The position numbers and the translations under genes were made by a program. A model generated the notes under the pieces. It was not told the origin of the DNA and made no database searches. It saw nothing but the letters and a program-made list of their open reading frames with translations. Shown piece by piece: positions 22,720 to 35,700 of a stretch of DNA of 64,000 nucleotides. Source of the DNA: Dichomitus squalens LYAD-421 SS1 (taxonomy: Eukaryota > Basidiomycota > Agaricomycetes > Polyporales > Polyporaceae); assembly GCF_000275845.1 (NCBI RefSeq), contig NW_006766918.1, positions 181,107-245,106 on the forward strand. The letters are read 5' to 3'. Numbering within the stretch: position 1 is the first letter of the stretch; each line of letters begins with the position of its first letter.

Positions 22720-24700
22720 CATAACGGCCTCAAAGACGCTCTTTCGACTTGAACTCATCTGAAAAGAAGTACCCTGTTCCGTCACGTAGCAATACCACCA
22801 CTTCCCCTCAACCTACTCGCTCCGAACGCCCTATCTTCCCTGCTCGGCCGAGACACATTTTTGACTTACATTCGAGTACATCTCAAGCCAACTTGTGTCG
22901 GAATTCACGGATAGCTGAGCCCAGATGCGTGTCAACGACCCGGCAGTCCGAGAAGTAGACTTGCTAGCCTCGCATCCTGTAAAAACGTCAGCGAGCAGGT
23001 AACGTTCCCGGATCCGACGTCCGAGGGTAAGCTATCTAAATTGCCATGAGCAGGCTGCGGTAGATCAGTAAGTCGATAACACGCCCACCTCGGTCTGTTT
23101 CTCCCCGCGCCTAATCCCCGGCGATTGCTTCTGACCTGATCTGCGCGACGCGGTTTGGACAGATGCGCCGAATTGGCGAGGATCATCCTTAATATTGCGA
23201 GCTGAGCCATGGTGAGCACACGTTGCCTGCTTCGACATGTGAGGAAGGGCGGGCGAAGCGGACGACGATCCCGCGAAAGCACTTATATATACGCAGTTGA
23301 TTCTTCGCTACTCCGACGTTATGCCGCGGAGTGAGACTTGTTGGAGTGAGTGGGAGGTAGCATCTGGCCGGTCAGACCTAAAGAACATGTGTGAGTGTCC
23401 TAAGTATACTCTGCTGTCTCTGAGCTGGCTTTGCATGTTCAATGTCAATGTCGCTTGTTCAGTACGTGTTCAACGGTGCTGGGAGCCCTCTCTTATGGTT
23501 CCACCTAGCCACTGGCATACGACTTGTTGTGACAAGTTGCCACCTTACCGACATAGTTCATAGACAGACGGCTGGGTCCGACAAATTTACTGTCGCACCA
23601 CCTCCCCAGAAGCAGCTGTACGACCTCACTAGCTCAATCTCGACGTCTTTGTTCCGACATATGTGCTATCGCATAGCGATGTTACGGACGCCTGTCCGAT
23701 TTCCGAAGAGGAAGCTAGCAGACCCTCAACAATGCCGTAACGATGAGACTGCGGTCCTATCTTCTAGCGGTTGCGCCCCGTTCCACCTGCTCGCCGAAAA
23801 TGCCTACTGTGTTCCTTCAACTCTGTTCTGGTCTGTCATGACCTTTCGCATCCATACTGACGACCACGCACCCGCAAATTGCGTTACTCCGCAGGAAATC
23901 CCGTAGAGTTTCTTGTGTATGCCGCTACGTAACTTTGACAAGGGTGGTGCCTTAGAGAAGGACTTCTGCGGCATAATTGTCACCCTCTCACCTAGGCGTC
24001 TTCTCCAGCTTCATCAGTCGGGCAACTCAGGTGGTGATTATAGCGTTCGTACCCTATTGGACGCGGGCGCTGCGGAGCGACGTGAACAGAACATCTCATA
24101 GGTGAAGAGACGCGACGGCTTGCGACATCCGTCCACTCATCTTCCTGTTCTCGTCGTACAATCAAAGCTTTGGAAGTTGTGCGCAATGCATGTGCCACAT
24201 TTGACCTTCTTGTTCTTGGCCTTCTGCGCACGAGTATAATGAGAAGCGACCTCCTGAACAGAATCCAAAGTATCCTGAGCAGACGAATGCAGCAGATGCA
24301 GTTCAATCCAGCGGTCTGCGCTTATCAGCATCCATCATCTGCGCGATAATGTCGCGGAATACATCACATGGACGCATTGGCCTCCACAGACGCTGCACAA
24401 GCCGGCCTTCGCTAGTTCTTATTCTCAAGCCACGTCCCAACGTAGACTTCGAGTGCAGTAGTGCGAGGTCACAATGAGCGGGCTTGACGCAAAGAACGAT
24501 CGCGGCGCGCACGCGCACATAGGAACGCCCGCAGGAAGGGTCTGATGAAGACGAGCGGCGGCGTTCTAGGCCCAGCTTGCGAGGCTCGTCCCCGTCGGGG
24601 GCAGCGCGCCGGGGCTCAGGTGGTGGTATGGAGAGATATATGGCGTCACATTCGCACGACGATGCAGACCTGGCTGGATGGTGGATGCGGCAGAGGTGCC
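22720..24700. other. Gene-poor stretch upstream of glycogen phosphorylase
   Basis: No family was recognised on either strand. Short frames are not joined by convincing splice sites. The last few hundred bases are presumably the phosphorylase promoter. Confidence 0.4.
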
Positions 24701-24719
24701 CGGCCTTCCTCCTCGTCCC

Positions 24720-24725
24720 TATAAA
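24720..24725 (+). promoter_or_regulatory. TATA box of glycogen phosphorylase
   Basis: CCCTATAAAGTG lies about 120 nt upstream of the ATG at 24844. Confidence 0.6.
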
Positions 24726-24843
24726 GTGCGACTCCTTCCGGATCGCCTTTCTTCCTCCTGTGCGCGGCCCTCTGCTTGCAGTGTGCGCCGCAGTCAAAAC
24801 TTCTGTATCATCCACGGACACCCCTCGTCTCTCCTGACCTGCC

Positions 24844-27800
24844 ATGACCTCCACCATCGATCCGTCGACTATCGGGAAGCCAACCAAGCAGGCTAAGGCG
24901 AGCCCGCGTAGGCACGTTCGATCACTTACCGGTGAGGGAGACTCGTTGCCATTGTTGAAGTGTGGAAGATGTTAATGATGGTCGATTTTGCCAGGCTTCA
25001 CCCCGGAGAAAGACGCGAGTGGAAAGGAGAAGTGGCCCATCGGAGATGAAAAGGTCTGGAAGGAGGGCATTCCGGGCTTGACCCAGGGTGAGTTCGACGC
25101 CTATGCATCTGCAAATATCGAAGGCGAGAAGAGCGCAGGCAAAAACGTTGAGGATTGAGGTTAAGATGTCGCTACGCTCTTACCGAACGGTTCAGGAGCC
25201 TCGTTGCTACGCGCGCTGCGCCCTTGCCGACATCTCGCCTGCGCTCGCTTCGCCTTCGTTCTCCTCCTTCTCTTCGACTCTTGAACTCATCGCAGCGACC
25301 CCTTGCTCTAGATACCCCCGAAATCACCAAGTCCGTCGTCCACCATGTCCACACCTCGCTCGCGCGCCAGGCTTACAACCTCGACAACCTCGGTGCATAC
25401 CAAGCCGCTGCGCTCTCTGTGCGCGACAACCTCCTCGTGCGTCGCTTCCCCTTGTTCCTATTCGCGTACATATATATATTGGTTTCATTACACACCAAAC
25501 GTGCTCTGTAGGTGAACTGGAACGATACCCAGCTGCAATACTCGCGCAAGACGCCCAAGCGCGCGTACTACCTCTCGCTCGAGTTCTTGATGGGCCGCAC
25601 GCTCGACAACGCGCTCCTCAACCTCGGTTTGAAGGATAAGTACCAGGACGGGATCACCAAGCTCGGCTTCAACCTCGAGGATCTCATTGACCAGGAGCGC
25701 GACGCCGGCCTCGGAAACGGCGGCCTCGGCCGTCTAGCGGCGTGCTACCTCGACTCGTCCGCGTCCCAGGAGCTCCCCGTCTGGGGCTACGGTCTCCGAT
25801 ACAAGTACGGTACGTCCTCACACGTCCTCGCTTGTCCTGCCTTCCTTTCTTGCGACTCTCTCCTCCCTCTCGCTCTCCCTGTATGCGCGCAGACCATCCA
25901 TATTGACGCTTGCCCGCGCGTCCGACGCCAACAGGTATCTTCCAGCAGCACATCGGGCCCGACGGCTCGCAGCTGGAGGCGCCCGACCCGTGGCTCGAGC
26001 ACGACAACCCGTGGGAGCTCGCGCGGACGGACGTGACTTACCAGATCCGGTTCTACGGACACTCGGAGCGCTTCGAGGGCAACAAGGGCATCTGGTCGGG
26101 GGGCCAGGAGGTGCTCGCGATCGCGTACGACGTCCCGATCCCGGGGTATGAGACGAAGACGACGAACAACTTGAGGCTCTGGGAGAGCAGGCCGAAGAGG
26201 GGCTTCGACTTGCAGAGCTTCAACGGTGCGTGCGCTGAATGGTGCCTTGAGGTGAGATTCTTATGGGTTCTTGTAGCCGGTGACTACGAGCGCGCGGTCG
26301 AGGCATCGAACAGCGCGGAGGCGATCACGTCGGTGCTCTACCCAAACGACCACACTACCTGTGAGTGACCTTTCTCGTGTGCGCTAGGCCGGTCGGATGA
26401 CTGACTTGTGGCGCATCTAGTCGGTAAGGAGCTCCGTTTGAAGCAGCAATACTTCTGGACCGCTGCGTCCCTGGCGGATATCATTCGCCGTTTCAAGAAC
26501 ACGGACAAGCCTCTCACCGAGTTCCCCGAATGTGAGTAGCCACTCATCTCACTGTCGGTGTGCAACTCGTTGCTGATCCTCTCCGCCTGCTGGGCAGACG
26601 TGTCCATCCAGCTCAACGACGTAAGCGAGACTATGATTCGTAGAAGCATACTATTGATAGGCGAGGCAAATCCCATAGACGCACCCGACGCTCGCGATCC
26701 CCGAGCTCATGCGCATACTCGTCGACGAAGAGGACGTCCCATGGGACCAGGCCTGGCAGATCACTACCAATACGTTCTTCTACACGAACCACACCGTCCT
26801 GCCCGAGGCCCTCGAGAAGTGGCCCATCCCACTTCTGGAGAACCTTCTCCCTAGGTATGCATCATACCAATGTTCCAACCCCAGTGATGGAGATGAGCTG
26901 ACGGTCGATCAGGCACTTGCAGATCATTTACGACATCGTGAGCCCCTCTCGATGGCGTTGGAGTTGGAATAGACTGACTGACAGCCCGCGTCGTTGCATT
27001 CCTGTTTTCTCATAGAACCTGTAATTCATCTGTCCTGTCCGTGTATCTCCAGAAGTGCGGTCGCTGACGTCGTAACAGGGAATTCTTGCAAGCCGTCGAC
27101 AAGAAGTTCCCCGGCGACAAGGAGAAGCTCGCGCGCATGTCCCTCATCGAGGGTGAGTGTTTCGACGATGTACGCTGCTGACGCCGCAAACTGACGCAGT
27201 GCACAACAGAGGGCTTCCCCAAAAACCTCCGCATGGCTAACCTCGCGTGCATTGGCAGCAGGAAGGTGAATGGTGTCGCCGAGGTGAGTATCATCTTTGG
27301 GCGTACCGAAGAGCATGCCGTCTGACCCGGCTTCCAGCTCCATAGTGAGCTTGTCCGCGAGACAATCATGAAGGACTTTGTCGATTTCTACGGCGTTAGC
27401 AAGTAAGACATCTCAATATCCGGCCTTGGAGTTGTTACTCACACCATAACGTCTTGGGACAGGTTCTCGAACGTCACGAACGGCAGTACGTATTCTATAT
27501 TGATATCCGGCTACTTGCACGATGCAGTCCTGACATACGTTCAGTCACTCCCCGTCGCTGGCTCGACCAGGTAAATGGTCATTTTCCTTCGTGCTTTTTG
27601 CCCCATCTGAACCATCATGTATATAGTGCAACCCCGGCCTCAGCAACCTCATCAGCGAGACCCTGAAGATTCCGAAAGCCGTGTTCCTCAAAGACCTCTA
27701 CAAGCTCGAGGTGAGTTTTTCTAGACACAGCGACGTCCTCTTGTATCCGACTCACTGCGTGGTGACAGGGTCTCCTCGAATTTGTAGACAACCCCGCATT

Positions 27801-29237
27801 CCAGAAGAAGTGGGCTGCCGTCAAGCAGAGCAACAAGGAACGCCTCGCGAAGCACGTCGAGGCTACGCTCGGCTTGAAAATCAACACACGGGCCATGTTC
27901 GACGTTCAGATCAAGGTTTGTGTCTCGTTTTAATGATCCTGAATGGACAGGAAGTTGACAAGCCATTACTTCGTAGCGTCTGCATGAGTACAAGGTAGGT
28001 TCAGTCGCGGGGGGCCGCTGCTAGAGCTTGACTTACTAAGGTCTTCGCGCAGCGTCAAACGTTGAACATCATGGGTGTCATACACGTGCGTCCGCGTTTT
28101 CTGTGAGAGGAGACTGATAGCTAACATACTCTCGACAGAGGTACCTTACGCTGAAGGACTTGTCTCCGGCTGAGCGCAAGAAAGTCAATCCCAAGGTCGT
28201 CTTCTTCGCGGGCAAGGCTGCCCCTGGCTGTAAGCGACATCCCCCTCTCAACCAGCAGTTTTCGTGCTAACTCGTATGTCCTTAGACTACATCGCTAAGC
28301 TCGTGCGTCGCTTGCCTGCCCCTCACGCCTCGCGTCGTGCTGACTTCCCCCCGTGTCTAATAGACCATCCGCCTGATCGTGAACGTCGCGCGCGTCATCA
28401 ACAACGACCCCGACACCAAGGACATCTTGAGCCTCTACTTCCTCCCCGACTACTCCGTCTCCCTCGCCGAGGTCCTCATCCCCGCGTCTGACATTAGTCA
28501 GCACATCTCCACCGCAGGAACGGAGGCGTCAGGAACGTCGAACATGAAGTTCTGTCTCAACGGTGGACTGCTTGTCGGCACTGTTGACGGTGCCAACATC
28601 GAGATCGCGGAGGAGGTCGGCGAGAGCAACGTCTGTGCGTATATGTGAAGTATCCGCGTTCAGGGGCAGCATGCTGAAGGGAATCACTCTGTCAGTCTTC
28701 TTCGGTCACTTGACCCCGGCTGTTGAGGACCTCCGCTACCAGCACATGTACCACCCTGTGCCCATCGAGCAGAAGTGTCCGCCGCTTGCGCGCGTCTTGA
28801 ATGAGGTCTCGTCTGGACGCTTCGGCGATGGTGGCGTGTATGAGCCGTGAGTATTGCAAGCACTCCGACTACTACGGCTCGCTGATATCGATTCTCCAAT
28901 CAGTCTTCTCAACACGATCCGCCAGCACGATTATTACCTGTTGACGGAGGACTTCGACTCGTGTACGTATGATTGATGGTAAAGAGACGACATCTGCTAA
29001 GTAGCTTCTCCCATAGATATTCGAGCTCTCGAGCTCGTTGACGAGGCCTACCAGGATCGCACGGAGTGGATCAAGAAGAGTATCCGGACGACCGCGAAGG
29101 TGCGTTTTTCCTCCTTTACTGGGTAGAGCCATGCGCTGATTATGGATTACTCGCAGATGGGCAAATTCAGCTCGGACCGTGCTATTCAAGACTACGCCCA
29201 GGAGTACTGGAACATCGAGAGCACGAAGGTCGAGTGA
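24844..29237 (+). CDS. GPH1: Glycogen phosphorylase
   Basis: Cytosolic enzyme releasing glucose-1-phosphate from glycogen with pyridoxal phosphate. The start is ATG 24844 ([18 protein letters not shown]) and the stop 29235-29237. Family landmarks occur in order: [213 protein letters not shown] (PLP lysine region), [14 protein letters not shown] count about 26 introns. Exons include very small ones: 5 nt (27016-27020), 17 nt (28286-28302), 18 nt (27977-27994), 23 nt (26598-26620, 27463-27485), 25 nt (26913-26937). The intron at about 25088-25311 is the longest. All conserved motifs are intact. Confidence 0.95.
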
Positions 29238-29558
29238 ACTTCGCTTCTCCCACGCGTCGTGCGGTTCAAGGTTGAGATTTAGAGAACAACTAAAATCCGT
29301 ATGTATCATATTCGGCCGGGACAGTATTTGCGCAGTAGTCGTCAATGTTGTAACCATCCAACGTGCATCACTCTTGGATCTTCTGTTATATCAAGCGGGA
29401 GTGTTACATCACGGCAGACGGGTCCCTTCCTACGGTGGTCATAGGAACGGGCATGAACAGTATAAAAACTGAACTACACGAGCATCGTGCGCACGTATCA
29501 CTATCCGTCAAAGCGTAAGAGATCTACTGTGAAATTGTGGTCTGGTCAGTCTTGAGCA

Positions 29559-31693
29559 TCAAGTATCGTGTGAACAGACCAGTACGTACCTAACCTGTAT
29601 TAATCCTGCGGAGCGGTCTACGAAGGAGTCCCCGGAGCCAAGGTCGTCGCTTGGCGGAGTATTACGCGGAGTCGGCGGGGCCCATACGACCGACGCATTG
29701 GTGAGATCGTCAGGCCAGGATCCAGACATATTCACAATGAAGGTATTGGTGGGGTTGATAGGACAAGGGACGAAGGAAAGCGTGATGGCTAGGTCATTCG
29801 TACGGTTAGGCATACTCGGGCCCATACGGGTGCCGTCGATAAAGGTCCTCGTGCGATCTTGCCATTCACAAATGTGATCTGCGGGGCAGGCGTGCTCTGG
29901 GAAGTCTGAGCAAGCAACTGGGTCCGGCTTGAGGTCCCATCTCGAGCGCGTCACATCCATGCTGCTCAGCATGGCTATGACATGCGGGTCCATACCAAAA
30001 CGCACGTTGGCCCAATGCGGACCCAAACCCCTCGCCTGCCGCTGCGACGACTCTAGAGAATATGCAGAAGAGGTACAGCGCCCTAGCTGGAGAATGACTT
30101 TGCTCCGTGAATGACCGGTAGCGCAGCCACCCTTCCTGTGGTCGAACGCAAACGTGATCCTCATCGGCGATGAACCTGTCCAAGGCAGATGGTCCGGCTC
30201 GGCAGATTCGACGATGAGATTAAGACGGTTGTAGATCTCCTGGAGGTGCCTTTGTAGAAAGCGGAATGGTGCTCGAAGGCCGAAGCTAATGAGTACTCGT
30301 GGAGGAATAGTGGATGCGGTGGCATGGGGTAGGCGAGTGGCCAGGTACACCTGCCTCCATTGGGGATTGACTGGTTCGCCGGACAGTCGGATGTTTCCGG
30401 CGACATGTCCTAGAGGAACCAAACGATAGTGAATGCCGAACATTAGGGTTATACCGATGTCATAAAGCGGATATTCTCGATCAATGGAGAGTGGACACTG
30501 TTTGAGAAGAAGTCCGAGCCGGGTCTCCTGGCATGATAAGCCCAACACTGCGACGGCGTATCCATTTCGCTCCACCAGAGGTATGCGAGCGAAGATACCG
30601 TGAGCAGTGAGGGTAAATGCAAAGCTACTGGTGAGTCCTCCGACAGACCGCTGCGTTACGACATCCTAACACGCCGTCCGGAGGTAACATGGGTTTCAAT
30701 ATTAATGAGAATGCACTTGATATGAATGACAAAACGACTGCTCACCGATTCCGCCTTGTGACTAGATCTGATGGATGGAGAGGTGAAGGACATGTCACAA
30801 TCTCGAAATGTTGCAGGGGAGGTTGCCAGGAGATGCATGCCGTCGTGGTGGAGGTGGTCCAAAGACGAATCGGATACAGGTTGTGACAATCCCAGGGTTG
30901 TCCATTCCTGCGAATATGGGGCTATGCAAGGACCCCACCCGAATAGAGACGTATCGGGAGTGTGCTTCATGATCTCCTCCTGCAACCTACCGAACGCCCG
31001 ACGACCTTCTCCATAGAGAGTCGACATACTGATTCCAAAGATGCCCATGAGACAATACGCTTCGTCTTCGGGTCGCGTTGTCTCCCTCCCAGCTGCCCAA
31101 GACATCCGCCGGGCCACGCTGATTTGCTCCACCGACATCCCGAAAGTCAGGACTGCGCATGGAATACCCGTGATTTCCTCCACTAAGGGTGCGAGGTCGG
31201 CTTTAGAGCCGAGAGGAACCCATTCCTGAGAGAGGAATATAAGGAACTTGGGCGCGAGCAGCTCCTGCAACGTCCAGCCACGCGAGTGCCATTTGCTCCT
31301 CCGGAATGCTGAGTCGGCATTATGCAGGAAATCGTCGCGGGGGACGTCGCGGAGGTAAGCGTAGCACACGTCTGCGAGAGAGTAGTAGCGGAACATGGAA
31401 TTGATGGCCTCGGAGAGCTCGGCGCTACTCGTCTTGTCGATGCAGCAAGTATCGGCCCACAGCCACTGGTAGCCGTGGCGCTCAGCGAGCTGGCAGCAGC
31501 GCCGAATCTTGGGCGACGCGAGGTCGCGAGGATTCGCGCCGGTCACCGCGCACTCCCGCGCGAGCCTCCGCAGCTCCTGGAAGGATTGTTCCTCTTTGTC
31601 CCAAACGTGGGATAGGATGGCGTAGCCCCCGGGTACGCTTTCGGGAGAGACGAATTCGTGGAGCTTTGCGCGCCCGGTGGAAAGAAGCCACAT
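29559..31693 (-). CDS. HET-domain protein (heterokaryon incompatibility type)
   Basis: Minus strand, start Met 31693 (MWLLSTGRAKLHEFVSPES). One intron (about 30628-30736, phase 0) joins KAES to RSVGGLTSSFAFTL, and the frame ends at 29559. The HET core is complete: GYAILSHVWDKEEQSFQEL, QWLWADTCCIDKTSSAELSE, INSMFRYYSLADVCYAYL, SRGWTLQELLAPKFLIFLS, then RMSWAAGRETTRPEDEAYCL and MGIFGISMSTLYGEGRRAFG. The C-terminal ~400 residues resemble the variable tails of basidiomycete HET proteins. In ascomycetes HET domains trigger incompatibility cell death; their role in basidiomycetes is unproven. TATAAG lies about 140 nt upstream (31835-31840). The gene converges on the phosphorylase gene with 320 nt between stop codons. 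Confidence 0.88.
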
Positions 31694-32536
31694 GATCTGC
31701 GATAACCATCAATGATATGAGTGACTTTCCGTCCATGGAGGGGGAAGACGCACTTCGACCTGCGGTCCGAGAAAGAAAAGAGAAACTGGACAAACGGATG
31801 AAGAATCGAGCGGAAGGAAGAGACAAGTTAGGACCTTATAGTAGTCTCAAACACCTATATTAGTCCCAAACAACCGCCGGTGTACTTGCTTGTCAAGGAC
31901 ACCGACCGTGGGACTGATTGATACACTCAGGATCTGAGGCGGTGAATGCATATATCAAAGTCAGGTCAGGACTGATATAAACTGATATATGATAGAGTCG
32001 ATCTGACGTACATGGTCGGGAAAGGGTAACACTTGATTCCTGCAGACGCATACAAAATGATGTCTACAAGTCTTGTATACGAGTGCGGCACACCTCGAAG
32101 CCGTTCATGCAAGGGGCCTAGCTCTCTCTGTCTCTTGACGAGCCTCTATATGATACGTTCGTTAGACGGCCATATGCGCCAGCAAATCAGAGGAGATAAG
32201 ACGCACACGCTGCCATTGTCCCACTGCATTGAACCACGCTTGATACATTCTAGGTTGTTGCGGCGTACCTTCATAGCATGCCAATCCATCCCATCTCTGC
32301 TATGGCAGTATACAGCCTGCGCGGCAGCCATCTCCGCCTTCGGAGCGACACAAGCGACCCGCGCCGAGGGTGATCTCTGGATGACCGTGGCCAGTAGCGG
32401 CCGCAGACTCGGTATTCCCAGTGGCATGAGTGTTGGAATCGAAATTCATGGACGCGGGTTTGCGCCGAACCTAGAGAGAAGGCTGCCTGTGCATGGTCAA
32501 TGGGGACATCGAGCAGTGATCAGTCGTGCTCAACAA

Positions 32537-32716
32537 TCAGCATGTGATGAACGTAGATACGTACCTTTTGCCCATCGCCGGCCTCCAGGTTGACAGTTCC
32601 CTCCCTGTTTCATTCATGTTGCTGCCGGGCTGCACATAGTCGTGATCAGAGATTGCCGTCATGGAAGATAGAAGCAAGCCCAGCAAAGCCGCACGGGCGA
32701 CGACAGAGGAGACCAT
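32537..32716 (-). CDS. Possible small secreted protein, N-terminal exon
   Basis: A minus-strand Met at 32716 begins a good signal-peptide-like sequence (MVSSVVARAALLGLLLSS, then MTAISDHDYVQPGS). The frame continues to a GTACGT splice donor near 32565. A downstream exon is likely but could not be assigned. No family was recognised, and a TATATA motif at 32731-32738 is only about 15 nt upstream, too close for a normal promoter. Treat as tentative. Confidence 0.3.
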   Translation of the reverse strand: MVSSVVARAALLGLLLSSMTAISDHDYVQPGSNMNETGRELSTWRPAMGKRYVSTFITC

Positions 32717-32999
32717 GAACACTAACCTGGATATATAGCAAGGTATCTGCCCAGGCGCAGCCGAATCCTCGAGTAGGTGGGAAGGCGGCCGGCGACGGGC
32801 CGTGCCTGACCAGAGCAAACGCCCCGGAATCAGCAACAGAGGGGGAGGCCACGCTCCAATGTTGCTGGCAGCTCCCACTCGAACGTCACCACCTGCTTCG
32901 ATCCGTCACTCAACACCTGCCGCGTACTATCAGCAATACCGCTTGTATCGCCCCGGAGTCAGCTCGCCGTTGTCCCCAGGGTGGCACGCGAGGCTGGGT

Positions 33000-33520
33000 A
33001 CCGGTATCTCTAGGTCGACTCGTGGTGCATCGACAGGCCAAGCAGCTCGGAGTTGTTCGGATCGATCAATTTAATGTATCCGTGGTACGGCAGTGCGAAC
33101 GTGTGCCACGCTCACCTGCCCGACACGCCCGCCGGCGGAGACCCCGTGCGAGCCAATGTGCTCTTCGCCAGAGCCTGCGGTTCACGCGCGGATGGATGCT
33201 CCAGGAGTTCATCGCCCCGCTTGCCGCGACGTTCCTCTCCAGCGACTGGGACGTCATTGCGGCGGGGATAGCAATGGTTGACGTTGTTGGTAAATTGCCG
33301 GTAACCTCGCCGCAGTTGTACTGCAGACGGAACTGCTTGACGAGTTCGGCGTGGCTCAACGACTCGTGCCGGCAGCACAGCGGGAGACCACGATGGAGGA
33401 AGACAGCGTACTCCCTGTCGGGGATCTTCAACATCAACGTGCCTACGCTTCGCGGCGAGGCGGCGCGATCATGTGATGCAATCAAGCATCATATGAGCGC
33501 AGGATGTTACCAGTAGTGGG
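33000..33520 (+). pseudogene. Degraded HET-domain relic
   Basis: HET core fragments are scattered over three plus-strand frames. A WCIDR-like segment and SELFGSINLMYPWYGSANV occur around 33018-33095. SLRFTRGWMLQEFIAPLA and TFLSSDWDVIAAG follow at about 33165-33260. GVAQRLVPAAQRETTMEEDS and an LRGE-like motif follow at 33350-33460. Order and spacing match the HET domain of the intact gene nearby, but frameshifts separate the pieces and there is no intact start or tail. Confidence 0.7.
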
Positions 33521-33996
33521 GAAGGTACCATACTGAGTCTTTGATCAGCAAAGTGATAAGCTGCATCTGCATGAAACAAACATAGGATCATGAATCATCG
33601 TAAAGATAATGCTGAGAAGCTCGCTACTGTCGCCAGCAGGTCTCCAGTCTCAGATGGGTCGGTGACCTTGGTATCATACAGTGGGTATCGGAAGTGGCGA
33701 ATTAGAGGGCCATCGGCGGAATGTTAGCTATGCATGAAAGGAATGAGCCGTAGTCCGTAGGCAGATGAAGTGACCGCCGTCTGTCCGAAGCAAGACAGTG
33801 GGGGAGAGCAACGATCACGTTGCATTAGGACAAGCAGAGGCCTTGAAGTCGACCAACGGTCGCTCGCTTGCCATCTAAATGGGGGCTCCTGACGGGTTCC
33901 TCTGTTATGTCCTTGACTCGAGGTTTCGGGGTAGCCATCCGATTGCTAGAGAGCTGGCGATTGATTGTCCGAGCCCGATTAAAAATCTCAACGAAT

Positions 33997-35700
33997 TCAA
34001 TCGGCAGGAATAAACCTACAAGTATTCTCCGACAGATTCGTCTGTCCGTCTTCAATCTCGCCCATATCGTATTCAGTATCGCCGTTAAATTTAACAGTAG
34101 CGTCAATGTTAGCGAAAGCCAATGTCGTGACGCGCGCTTCGCTCCCAAGATCATTGGCAGAAACTGTGGAAAGACCAGACGAGTGGATTGTCGTGACCCA
34201 CTAAGCGCAGAATCAGAATGAAGCGTGACGTGAGAACTGATCCCACTCTATGCAGGTCTTTCCTCGGTGAGCACGCGATGTCAGAAAGGTCATAATAGGG
34301 GAGGCACTGACGTGACCGAGATCGTCGCGATGGAAAAGGCTTGCAAATCATGATTGTGTGCTTGAGCGTGTGCACATAGCCTGTACTGACAGACAGGAGA
34401 ACTTACAGTTGTGAACAGGTATATCTGGGCTACGTTGAAGATCAGATTCGTCCTATCAAGCATTCATGTAATAAGCGCTTGCAAAACCACTGCAGGCGTA
34501 AAGATTCAAGAAACGACACTCACAGGAAGAACAGAGTTCCTGAAACAAGAAGTCTGAGTTAAGTAGAGTATGTTGAAGAGCACTAGCAACACCTACCGTC
34601 ACGCAGCATGTAAGATGCCAATGACATCTTCGTCCTCGCCTTCCGTGCAGCCCGCACAATCTCTATGGTCCGATACCAAGTGATACAGAGCACGATCGCA
34701 CTACCGAGGCCTCCGAGTACTTGAAGAATGATCGCACCTGGTCGTACAAATAGAGAAAGAAGTCAATCTCCATCCTCTCCTCAACATGTGTGGGAGTGAC
34801 TCGTACCCCTACAAGCACCGCGCACAAGTCAGCAGAAGAAATTAGCACGATGTGCTCCATGCATACCTGTTCCACGACGGCTCCCTTATTACCTTGTTTG
34901 AAACGAAGCAGCCGTGAGAAATTGGTGTTCCGATTGCGTGATAGGACCGGAATTGTGTTTTTGTTAGAAGGGCCTAAGCAAGCGCAGGTCGTCAGGGCAG
35001 ACAACGGGCGGTGTATGGGCGTCTCACGATGTTATCTGGCACGGCAGCGCAGGACAGAAAGAATAATAGGACAGTCCAGAACCATCTATGGCCGTTGACG
35101 AAGTGTATCCTCAAAGTTAGGAACACTAGAACGAGCGAGCAATCAGTGGTCAAACTGGAAAGCCAATTTGTGGGGAAGGTGAAAAACACCGACATCCGTC
35201 GACGAGTTGCATCGCGATTATGACCACGAGATTCAAGACGCCGGAGAAGCGACATCTATAATGGCTCGCTACAAGTCAGTGACGGGGAGTTCAACATATC
35301 GGTAGATTGTTGATGACAATACTGACAGCTAAAATTGTTTACAATCGATTCAGTTCGAATTTGAGATGACGAGGGCTGCTCACCTGGTCCGAGTCCCATC
35401 CATTGAGGTTCCCCAAGACTAAGGATAGAGCGAAAAAGGACAGGAGGAAGAGGAGGGTGGGAATGCTGAGCTTCCGTCCCCATATAACTCGTTGTTCGGC
35501 CTCAAAGGTCAAGAGATGATCGTAAAGTATGAGGACTGCAGGACATCAGAAAAGACGTCCAACTTAGGCGAACAATTCTTTGTTTGTACCCACCTATGCA
35601 CGCAACGTCGACGTAGTATGAGCTCAAGCTGCGGGTAGGATGTGTAGCTTCAGCACCTATGCATGTCATGAGCTGAGGTTACTCACAGCAGGTTCTCGAG
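33997..35700 (-). CDS. DUF6533 multi-pass membrane protein
   Basis: Minus-strand, many-exon gene of the agaricomycete DUF6533 family, thought to have about seven membrane helices and of unknown function. Exons read QTFEPQLTLENLL, SSYYVDVACI, LILYDHLLTFEAEQRVIWGR, KLSIPTLLFLLSFFALSLVL, GAIILQVLGGLGSAIVLCIT, WYRTIEIVRAARKARTKMSL and NRTNLIFNVAQIYLFTT. The typical SRFILILRL motif follows, then a polar tail (SEARVTTLAFANIDATVKF) ending at 33997. The LLTFEAE..VIWG motif and the WYRT..R-A-K signature are diagnostic. The first exon and start Met (near 35.7 kb) and some central exons could not be fixed. Another member lies at 49.6-51.4 kb on the other strand. Confidence 0.7.

Noticed and set aside
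24303..24887. 194-codon minus-strand frame overlapping the phosphorylase start
   Set aside because: It has no recognised motif and overlaps the TATA box and first exon of a certain plus-strand gene.
32033..32593. 186-codon plus-strand frame
   Set aside because: It has no motif, and the opposite strand has a better signal-peptide-like start with a splice donor.
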